DNA of 64,000 nucleotides from Streptomyces roseifaciens. GTDB taxonomy: Bacteria; Actinomycetota; Actinomycetes; Streptomycetales; Streptomycetaceae. Where the stretch lies: positions 248,001 to 312,000 of the forward strand of contig NZ_LNBE01000004.1 in NCBI RefSeq assembly GCF_001445655.1, in the 5' to 3' direction. The notes beneath the pieces were generated by a model. The model was not told the DNA's origin and made no database searches. It saw nothing but the letters and a program-made list of their open reading frames with translations. The first letter of the stretch is position 1; every line of letters starts with the position of its first letter. Shown here in pieces: positions 20,084 through 29,200 of the stretch. The translations under genes and the position numbers were made by a program.

Positions 20084-21559
20084 ATGCACAACGACGTGGA
20101 CCGGTGCGTCCGGGCCGTACAGTCCAAGGACGCCCGCTTCGACGGGTGGTTCTTCACCGCGGTGACGACCACGCGGATCTACTGCAGGCCGAGCTGCCCC
20201 GTGGTGCCGCCCAAGCCGCAGAACATGACCTTCTACCCGAGCGCGGCCGCCGCGCAGCAGGCCGGCTTCCGCGCCTGCAAGCGCTGCCGCCCCGACGCGA
20301 GCCCGGGCTCGCCGCGCTGGAACGAGCGGGCCGACCTGGCCGCCAGGGCCATGCGCCTGATCGCCGACGGGGTCGTGGACCGCGAAGGGGTGCCCGGCCT
20401 CGGGGCGCGGCTGGGGTACAGCACCCGCCAGATCGAGCGGCAGCTCGTCGCCGAGCTGGGCGCCGGCCCGCTCGCCCTGGCCCGCGCCCAGCGGGCGCAG
20501 ACGGCACGGCTGCTGATCGAGACGACGCCGCTGCCGATGGGGGAGGTGGCCTTCGCCGCCGGCTTCGCCAGCATCCGCGCCTTCAACGACACCGTGCGGG
20601 AGGTCTTCGGGCTCTCCCCGAGCGAGCTGCGGGCCCGCGCCGCCGGCCGCGCCCGCCCGGCGCCCGCGACGACCGGCACGGTCTCCCTGCGGCTGCCGTA
20701 CCGCGCGCCGCTCTTCCCGGACAACCTGTTCGGGCACCTGGCGGCCACCGGGGTGCCGGGCACCGAGGAGTGGCGGGAGGGCGCCTACCGCTGCACGATG
20801 CGGCTGCCGAACGGGCACGGCATCGCCACCCTCCGCCCGGCGGACGGGCACATCGGCTGCCGGCTGGCCCTGACCGACCTGCGTGACCTGGCCGCCGCGG
20901 TCAGCCGCTGCCGCCGCCTCCTGGACCTCGACGCCGACCCCGAGGCCGTCGACGGCCTCCTCGCCGGGGACCCGCTGCTCGCCCCGCTCGTCGGGCGCGC
21001 CCCGGGCCGCAGGGTGCCGCACACCGTGGACCCCGCGGAGTTCGCCCTGCGCGCGGTGCTCGGCCAGCAGGTGTCCACGGCGTCGGCCCGTACCCTCGCC
21101 GCCCGCCTGGTGACCGCCCACGGCACGCCCGTCGAGGACCCGGAGGGCGGCCTGACCCACCTGTTCCCCGCGCCCGCGGACCTGGCCGCACTCGACCCGG
21201 AGACGCTCGCCATGCCCGGCACCCGCCGCCGGACGTTCACCGCCCTCACCGCCGCCCTGGCCTCCGCGGAGCTCGACCTCGGCCCCGGCAGCGACTGGCA
21301 GCGGGCCCGCGAGCAGCTCGCCGCACTGCCCGGGATCGGCCCCTGGACCGTCGAGACGATCGCCATGCGCGCCCTCGGCGACCCGGACGCCTTCGTCGCC
21401 ACCGACCTCGGCGTCCGCCTGGCCGCCGGCGCCCTGGGGCTGCCCGCCACCCCCGCGGCCCTCACCCGCAGCTCCCGGGCCTGGCAGCCGTGGCGCGCGT
21501 ACGCCGTCCAGCACCTGTGGGCGACCGGCGACCACGCCATCAACCGCCTTCCGGCCTGA
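20084..21559 (+). CDS. alkA: Ada-AlkA fusion: methyl sensor/AraC activator plus DNA-3-methyladenine glycosylase II
   Basis: 491 residues from ATG 20084. Residues 1-75 are the Ada zinc domain: RIYCRPSCPV and RACKRCRPD supply the four Cys ligands, C38 being the methyl-phosphotriester acceptor by family precedent. Residues about 85-190 are an AraC-type helix-turn-helix; about 205-280 the AlkA N-terminal domain; about 290-490 a helix-hairpin-helix glycosylase with LPGIGPWTVETIAMRALGD and the catalytic Asp in ATDLGVR. It removes alkylated purines and probably activates its own operon after methyl damage. ogt follows 18 bases downstream. This fusion is well known in actinobacteria. Confidence 0.94.
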   Translation: MHNDVDRCVRAVQSKDARFDGWFFTAVTTTRIYCRPSCPVVPPKPQNMTFYPSAAAAQQAGFRACKRCRPDASPGSPRWNERADLAARAMRLIADGVVDREGVPGLGARLGYSTRQIERQLVAELGAGPLALARAQRAQTARLLIETTPLPMGEVAFAAGFASIRAFNDTVREVFGLSPSELRARAAGRARPAPATTGTVSLRLPYRAPLFPDNLFGHLAATGVPGTEEWREGAYRCTMRLPNGHGIATLRPADGHIGCRLALTDLRDLAAAVSRCRRLLDLDADPEAVDGLLAGDPLLAPLVGRAPGRRVPHTVDPAEFALRAVLGQQVSTASARTLAARLVTAHGTPVEDPEGGLTHLFPAPADLAALDPETLAMPGTRRRTFTALTAALASAELDLGPGSDWQRAREQLAALPGIGPWTVETIAMRALGDPDAFVATDLGVRLAAGALGLPATPAALTRSSRAWQPWRAYAVQHLWATGDHAINRLPA

Positions 21560-21577
21560 TCGTCACCGAGGAACACC

Positions 21578-22069
21578 ATGACCGACCGCACCCACACCCT
21601 GATGGACAGCCCGTACGGCCCCCTGACCCTGGTGGCCACCGGCGGCAGGCTCTCGGGCCTCTACATGGAGGGCCAGCGCCACCGGCCGCCCCAGGAGACC
21701 TTCGGCGACCCCGACCCGGCCCCCTTCGCCCGCGTACGCGAACAGCTGGAGGAGTACTTCGCCGGCAGCCGCACCGGGTTCGACCTCCCCCTCGCCCTGG
21801 CCGGGACCGACTTCCAGCGCACCGTCTGGAACGCCCTCCTGGAGATCCCGTACGGCGAAACCGTCTCCTACGGCCTGCTGGCCGCCCGCATCGGCCGCCC
21901 GTCCGCGGCCCGGGCCGTGGGCCTGGCCAACGGCAAGAACCCCGTCGGCATCATCGTCCCCTGCCACCGCGTCGTGGGCGCGACCGGCGCCCTCACCGGC
22001 TACGGCGGGGGCCTCCCGCGCAAACGGCGTCTGCTCGATTTCGAACGAGCAGGCATCATGACGTCGTGA
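21578..22069 (+). CDS. ogt: Methylated-DNA-[protein]-cysteine S-methyltransferase (Ogt)
   Basis: 163-residue suicide repair enzyme that transfers O6-alkyl groups from guanine to its own cysteine. Active-site motif PCHRV (residues about 128-132) with the preceding NPVGIIV, the DNA-binding RAVGLANGKNP segment and the FQRTVWNALLEIPYGETVSY winged-helix portion. Cotranscribed with alkA; its TGA overlaps the GTG of the ArsR-type gene. Confidence 0.95.
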   Translation: MTDRTHTLMDSPYGPLTLVATGGRLSGLYMEGQRHRPPQETFGDPDPAPFARVREQLEEYFAGSRTGFDLPLALAGTDFQRTVWNALLEIPYGETVSYGLLAARIGRPSAARAVGLANGKNPVGIIVPCHRVVGATGALTGYGGGLPRKRRLLDFERAGIMTS

Positions 22070-23184
22070 GCGTGAGCATAAACATCGCAGGGCTGCCTCG
22101 GGAACGGATCGTCTTCGAGACCTCGCCGCTGGGCGAGTTGTGCCTCGCCCTGCACGCGCTGGCCGAGCCCGGCCACCACCCGGGGCTGACGGGCTGGGTC
22201 ACGGCGACGGCCGCCGCGCTCCGGCCGGACCTCGCCGACCGCCTGCAGGAGGCCGACTTCCTGTGGCGCACCACGTTCTCCGACCTCTTCATGCCCTTCG
22301 CCGGGCTGCGCGGCGGCGCCGTCAGCCCGGGGGCCACCCTGGCCGACGAACTGGACCTGCTGGACCGGCTGGACGACGAGCAGTTCGTCACCACCGCCCT
22401 GGAGTTCTCCTGCCTCGCCCTCTACAACGAGGGCGGCCCCTCGGCGCTCACCGACCGGGCCGCGCGCACCCGCGCCCTGGAGCAGGCCGCCGCCCGCGGC
22501 CCCCGGCAGGTGGAGTTCACCGAGCGCCTGCTGAAGGACCCCGCCTCCGTACGGGCCTGGGTGCGGCGGCTGTTCGAGGACTGCGACGACGCGTTCTTCG
22601 CGGACATCTGGCAGCGGATCGAGCCCCGCCTGGCCGCCGACGCCCGGCACAAGACGGAGCTGCTGCGCCGCAAGGGGCTGCGCGAGGCCCTGGCCGACGT
22701 CTCCCCGGCCCTGGTCCTGGAGGACGGCGGCACCCGCATCAGGGTCGACAAGCTCGCCGAGGGAAGGACCACGGCGCTGGATCCCGCCGTGGGGCCCGGC
22801 CTGACGTTCGTGCCCTCGCACTTCGGCTGGCCGCACCTGATGGTCCTGCACCGGCCCGCGTGGCGCCCGGTCGTCCACTACCCGGTCGGTTCGCACGAAC
22901 TGCCCGCGCCCACCTCGGTCGACCTGCTCAAGCTGCGCCTGGAAGCGCTGGCCCACCCCGTGCGGATGCAGGTGTGCCGCAGCACGGCCCGCACCGCGCA
23001 CACGACGGGGGAGCTGGCCGGCGTCCTGGGCCTCAGCGCGCCGGAGGTCTCCCGGCACCTGTCGGTGCTGAAGAAGGCCGGGCTGATCACCGCCCGCCGC
23101 CGGGGCCGCTACGTCCTCTACCAGCTGGACGTCAGGGCGGTGGCGCGCCTCAGCAGCGACTTCCTGGAGGGAATCCTGCGCTGA
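22066..23184 (+). CDS. ArsR family winged-helix regulator with N-terminal DUF5937-type domain
   Basis: 372 residues from GTG 22066 (overlapping the ogt stop; GTG 22072 two codons on is an alternative). A long N-terminal helical domain (about 1-280; ETSPLGELCLALHALAEPGHHPG, LRGGAVSPGATLADELDLL) is followed by a C-terminal ArsR-type winged helix (about 285-370) with LKLRLEALAHPVRMQVC, SAPEVSRHLSVLKKAGLI and RRGRYVLYQLD. Similar Streptomyces proteins carry DUF5937 at the N terminus. No metal-binding Cys pair of classical ArsR is visible. Its place in the alkylation-repair operon is suggestive but no target is known. Confidence 0.85.
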   Translation: MSVSINIAGLPRERIVFETSPLGELCLALHALAEPGHHPGLTGWVTATAAALRPDLADRLQEADFLWRTTFSDLFMPFAGLRGGAVSPGATLADELDLLDRLDDEQFVTTALEFSCLALYNEGGPSALTDRAARTRALEQAAARGPRQVEFTERLLKDPASVRAWVRRLFEDCDDAFFADIWQRIEPRLAADARHKTELLRRKGLREALADVSPALVLEDGGTRIRVDKLAEGRTTALDPAVGPGLTFVPSHFGWPHLMVLHRPAWRPVVHYPVGSHELPAPTSVDLLKLRLEALAHPVRMQVCRSTARTAHTTGELAGVLGLSAPEVSRHLSVLKKAGLITARRRGRYVLYQLDVRAVARLSSDFLEGILR

Positions 23185-23203
23185 GGCGCGGCCACCTGCG
23201 GCA

Positions 23204-26200
23204 TCAGCTCTCGACGCCGTAGTACTGCGCGAGGAAGCCGATCACCTCCTCCGCGTGCGGGCTCAGCTCCGGCAGGTGCGCCGCGAGGGCGCTGCGCACG
23301 GCCCCGGCGAGCTCGGCCCGTCCGGTGGCCGCGCCCTTGACGTACGGGTCGAGGCGCCGGACGAGCTCGTAGTTGCTCTCCAGGTCGAGCTGACGCATCG
23401 TCCGCTCCAGCGGGGCGGCGCCGTCGGCCGGGACGGGCGGCAGCAGCCTGCTGACGAACGTGACGCGGTGCATCACGCGCCAGCACGGCGGCTTGCGGTC
23501 CGACTGCCGGGCCCGGCGCAGCGCGGCCGCGTTCGGGTCGGCGCCGTTCTCCAGCCAGGCCGGGTCGACGACCTTGTGGAAGAACGTGTCGAAGTGCTCG
23601 GTGTCCTCGCCGAGGTAGAAGCTGAGGAACCGGTACGCGTCCACCTTGCCCGGCGCGTTGACGGGCTTGCCGTCGGAGTCGAAGACCGGCTTGCGGTTGG
23701 CGTCGTACTGCTGGACGTTGCCCGACGGCGAGCAGGTGACGTTCAGCCCGAAGGAGCGCGTCGCCTCCTTGCCCCGCGCCCGGGTGACGGACAGGCCGCC
23801 GCCGACCGACGCGTCGAGCTGCGCGTTGACCCCGATGCCCATCACGTCGAAGGACGTGCCCACGGAGGCGCCCACGGAGCCGGACAGCGAGTACGAGCCG
23901 GACGTCGTCTCGCTGACGGCGTCGGTCGTCTCCGTCGTCTCGGCGAAGAAGCCGCCGTCCGCCGTCCAGACGTAGGTGTTGACCAGGTCGCGGCGCGAGA
24001 AGCCCGCACCGGCGGAGCTGCCCGCGGTCTCCCGCCCCTTGCCGGGCGAGGTGTCGCCGCCGATCGCGCCGCCCAGCACCCGGCCGGCCCGCTCGGCGGT
24101 GGGGTCCGGGGCGTGGGTGTCGGTGGAGACCGACTCGTAGTAGCCGCGCAGCCGCTGCTGCTCGCGCTGGATGCGCCGCTTGATCGCGTACGCCTCGCGC
24201 GGCTTGTAGTAGCTGTACTCGCCGTGGTCGCGGCCGCCCGCGTAGTCGGGGTCGAGGACCCGGCCGCGCTCGTCGAAGCCGATCGTTCCGTCGAGCGTGC
24301 CCTGCTTGGTGTAGCGGGGGTTGAGGGGGAACGGGACGACGTTCCAGTCCTTGGGGATGTCCGGGTTGGGCTGGATGCGGTAGGCGACCAGGGTGCCGCT
24401 GTGCGCGAGCCGCAGCGCGAAGACGTCCGCGGTCTGGGACTGGACCAGGGCGAAGCCGGTGTTGACGGGGACGTAGCGGCGGCCCAGGGCGGGGTTGAGG
24501 GGCTTGAGCGGGTCCTCCCAGCTGCCCGACAGGTCGACCTTCATCGCACGGGCGGTGTTCTCGCCCTGGGAGACGGCCGTCTCGTCGGCCCAGCTGTTGG
24601 AGAACTCCAGGCTGCCGCGCACGCCCACCGACACCTTGGCCTTCGCCATGGACTTGGCCACGCCGAAGCCCAGCGGCGCGGCGATCATCCACATGTCGAC
24701 GTCGACCTCGTTGGAGAGGGCGAAGCCGAACGCCGCGTCGACGCTGCGCTCCTTGGCCGACGACAGCGAGTGGACGACCTGGTCGGCCTGGGTGAACTCC
24801 ACCGAGGCGACGCCGTCGTAGGTCGCGCGGTCGGGGTCGACCGTGTTGGGCGTGAGGTTCTCCGAGGGCACCGGCGGGGCGCCCTCCACGTAGCCGACCA
24901 GCTGCGGGTCGAACTGCACCTGGCTGACCCACTCGCTGACGAGGTCGCCGACCTTGTAGCCGGTGACCAGGTGCCAGCGGCCGTCGCGCAGGTAGCCGTA
25001 CGCCCGCTTGAGGACGCCGAACGCCTCGCCCTTGACGGTGTACTGCATGTCCGCGTACTCGGCGACGGCCGGCGCGCCCGAGACCGTCTCGTGGAACGGC
25101 GTGCGCATCGCGGCGAGCGCGGAGCGGACCTGGGCGGTGTCGCTGGAGACGGGGGCGGTGGACAGGACGGCGGCGGGCCGGGCGGGGGCGGCGCGCAGCG
25201 CCAGGTGGTTGCCGCGCAGCCCCTCGTCGCGCACGAGGTCGGCCGCCTCGTCGGTGGAGGCCCGGTCGAAGGACCAGTAGGCGATCAGGTCCTCCTTCTC
25301 GCCCCTGAGGCGGGTGAAGAGGTTGTCGAGGACCTGCTCCTGGGTACGGGCGGTCCGCCAGATCCGCACCTCCTCCAGGACGCCGTGGAAGGGCTGCCCG
25401 GCCTTGCCGTCCTTGAGCCGGGCGCCGAGGGAGAGCTGGGCGTCGCCGTGGTCCGCGAAGTCCGCGTCCGCGACGCCGGCGGGCTCCAGGGGGTCGCAGG
25501 CCACCGAGACGCCGTTGCGGTAGAGGCGGAAGAGGCTGCCGCGCGGGTCGGGGTTGGCCGTCCAGCGGGCCCCGCGCAGCCGGGCGGCGTGCGAACCGGT
25601 GGTGTCGGCCGCGGTGTTGCCCGCGTTCTCCTCGAACCGCCAGTGCGTCGTCAGCCCGCGGTCGCGCGCCGAGACGGGCGTGCCGAGCTGTGCCGCGTCG
25701 CGCGCCACGCCCCACAGCCGCGCCTCGGAGACGACGCCGGTGAAGGAGTGCGTCTCCAGGCCGTCCCGGGCGCGGCCGATGTCGAGCGTGCCGGTGTTGC
25801 CCTTGGGACCGGGCCCCTCGTAGCGGGCGGTGCCGGCCTCGCGGCCGTCGACGAAGAAGCGGATGTCCTGCCACTCCTGGAGGTCGACGGACTCCACGAG
25901 CTCCACGGTCTGCCTGACGGGCCTGCCGTCGGCGCCCGCCGCGGTGATCTCCTTGGAGCCCTTGCGCTCCTGCATCGACCGGCCGCCCTTGCGGACGACG
26001 GCGATCCGGTGGAACGTTCCGGCGGTGAGGCTCTCGGTGGAGGCGAACCGCACGAGCTTCCCGTCCGGCTCCTCGAAGCCGAACTCCAGCCGCCCGTCGG
26101 GCAGGACGAGCAGCCGGTACGGGACGCTGCCGCCCGCCCCGTCGGCGGCACGCCCCTTGGAGAGCAGGCCCTGGGGGGTGCCCAGGGCGTCGACGCGGCA

Positions 26201-29200
26201 GAACACCTCCACGGTGAGGTCGCCGGTGACGTCGAGCGCGTCGTTGTCGGGCACCTCCAGGTACGCCCCGTCGGCGAGCCCGACCGCCCACGACTGCTCG
26301 TAGGCGGCGGCCAGGTGGGTCCACTCGCGCAGGGGGAAGGAGGCGCGGGTGGCGGTGAGGCGGTTGCCCACGGCGGCGACGATGCGGTAGCCGGGGGTCT
26401 CGCCGGCGGTGAGCGCCTCGGGGGCGGTGGCCGTGGTGACGGTGCCGCGCAGGGTGACGGCGCAGTGCTGCGGCGAGCGGTCGGTGACGACCGGCTTCCC
26501 GTCGGGCCCGGAAGCCGGCCCCGTGCAGGACCAGCAGCCCCAGAGGCCGTCCTCGTCGCCCTTGAGCCGCGTCCCCATCCGCGCACGGATCTCGGTTGCG
26601 GTACGGGCGGTGGCCCACAGCCGCACCTCGTCCATCTCGACGCGCGCGTAGTCCGGGATCCAGCCGGCGTGGGAGCTGCCGAAGCTGAAGGGTCCGGATC
26701 CCCGGTACTCGCGCGTCGCCGTGCGCCGGGCCACCTCCGCGCCGTCCCGGTAGATCACCTGCTCACGGGAGGCCTTGGTGAAGACGCACGCCCAGTGGTG
26801 CCAGGCGGTGTCGGTGTACTTCTCCTTCGTGTCGAGGTCGTCCCCGTAGAAGGCGAAGGTGAAGGCGCCGTCCGCGCGGAAGCCGATGTGCAGGGAGGAG
26901 CTGTCGGCGGCGTGGGACGTGCCGTGGCCGACCACGATCTGCGGGCGGCCGTCGGGGGCCGCGGGCCGCCGCGCCCAGAACTCGACCGTGAAGTCGCCTG
27001 CGGACACGTCGAGCTGCGTGTCCGTGACGGCGACGCCGCTCTTTCCGTCGAAGGACAGCGCGGGGGTCGCGGGCGGCGCGGGCGGGGCCAGCAGGGTGAG
27101 GGAGAACGGGTTGTCGCCGGTGTTGGCGTGGACGACGCGGGCCGCTCCCCGCACCCGCTCGGGGTTGACCCACGCCTCCAGGGTCAGGTCGCCCGTCGCG
27201 GCGGCGCGGTCCAGCTGCCCGTCCATGGTCAGGACGTTCTGCCGGCCGTCGAAGGCGTACGCCCGGCCGGGCTTGTCCGCGCGCCAGCGGGGGCCGTGAC
27301 CGGTGACGAGGTCGGGCACGGCGCCGAGCGGCACCTCCTGCGCCCGGCCCGGGTCGACGACCAGGAGCCGGGAACCGGCCGACAGCGGCACACCGGGCCG
27401 GTTGCTCTCGGCCTGCTGCGCGTAGTCGTACGCCTGGCCCGCCGCACCGTTGACAGCGGCGGCGAAGCCGGCGGCCCGGCGCGGCAGCCGGCGCCAGATC
27501 TCGCTCTCCTTGCCGCGCCGGATCGTCAGCTCGCACAGCCCGGCGTCGCCGACGTCCATGATCTGGATGGTCAGGCCGGCGAGGTCGGTGCCCGCGTCCC
27601 GGGCGGCGAACGTCATCGCCGTGCCGTCGGGACCGGCGAGCTGCCGGGTGGCGCGGGAGACGAGGGTGTCGTAGTACGTCGCGAAGAACTGCCCGTCGGC
27701 GCCCCGGAAGTACAGCACGACGCTGCCGGTGGCGCTGTCCAGCAGGTACGGGCGGTCGGCGCCGCGGGCGAACTCCAGCAGGGCGCCGGAGGAGCTGAGG
27801 CCGGTCCGGTCGACGGAGAGCTGCGGCATCGGCAGGGCGATGTCGTCCGCGCCCTTGAGGCCGCCGGTGAGGCGCGCGAGCTCCTCGCGCTTGGCGGTCA
27901 GCTCGGCCTGGATGACGGCGAGCTCCCGCTGCAGCCGGCCGATCTTCTCCTGGCCGGCGTCGGCCTCGCGCAGCCGGGCCTCGGCGAGCGCGAGGCGGTC
28001 GTGCTGGCTCTGGATCCCGGAGTCGTACCCGCGGGGCCGGAGCCGCTCCATGACGACCGCCGCCTCGCCGCTCGCGGTGACCGTGCCGAGGTCGTACTGG
28101 ACCACCCGGTCGCGGTGGATGCGGTCGATGGCGCTGATCGCCTTGCCGCTGTAGCGGTTGACGAGGGCCGAGTGGCCGTCGCCGAGGTCGCGCACGGTGA
28201 AGTGGCTGTTCCAGCCGCTGATGTTGCGCCGCCACAGGACCAGCTCGGCGCCGTTGTCCCGGCTCTCGTCGCGGACGTGCACGTCGAGCTCGCCCGCCTC
28301 GTTCATCATGAAGTAGAGGGGGTAGCCGTCGTGGGTGCCGCCGTGATCGACGAAGTGCCAAACGGCGGTCGCGTCGTCCTTGTTCGTGGTCCTGACCAGC
28401 GGGGCCTCGTTCTGGAGCCGGCCCGACACCGCGAGGTACAGGTCCTGGCCGTCGCGCTGCTGCTTGAACCGCACGCGCCAGAACCACGCCAGCATGTTGT
28501 TGTCCAGCCGGCTCTTGAGCGCGTCGCGCTCCTCACGCGCCTGCTGCGCGTCCGCGGTCTGCGACGCCAGCCGCGCGATCTCCGTCTCCTTGCCCGCGGC
28601 CTCCCGGTCCAGCTCCCGGACCTGGGCGTCCAGCCGGCTGATCGCCTCGACGTCCCCGCTGGCCTCCGGTGCCGCGAGCACCGGCAGCGCCAGCTCGTCC
28701 GGCACCTGCGCGAGGCGCCCGTCCCGGCCGACGCCGAAGTCGACGGTGGCCGCGTACGCCTCGCCGGTGGCGGCACCGGTCTTCGGGTCGGGCCCGGAGG
28801 TGGCGTACGACAGGAGCACGCGCGCCTGGCGCTTGGCGGGCTTGGGCTCCTGCCCGTAGCCGACGGCGGTCTCCTCCTGCTGGTGGTAGAGGACCGCGGA
28901 CAGGCCGGAGACGACCGCGCGGCCGGTCACGGCGAAGCTGTCACGCCGGACGCCCGGGTGGTCGCCGACGGGCGCCTCGGACGTCACCCACTTCGGGTCG
29001 CCGACGAGCTCGCCGTGGCGGGCGCCGTCGGTCTGGTCGTGCAGGCGGGTGCCGGAGCCCTCGTCGAAGCGGTAGTAGGCGACGAGGCCGGGGTCGTTGC
29101 CGACGAGGCGGACGGCCTTGTCGCGCTTGAGCTCGTCGGAGGTCCGGGCGCGGTCCCAGATCCGCACCTCGTCGAGCTCGGCGCGGGCGCCCTGGGCGAG

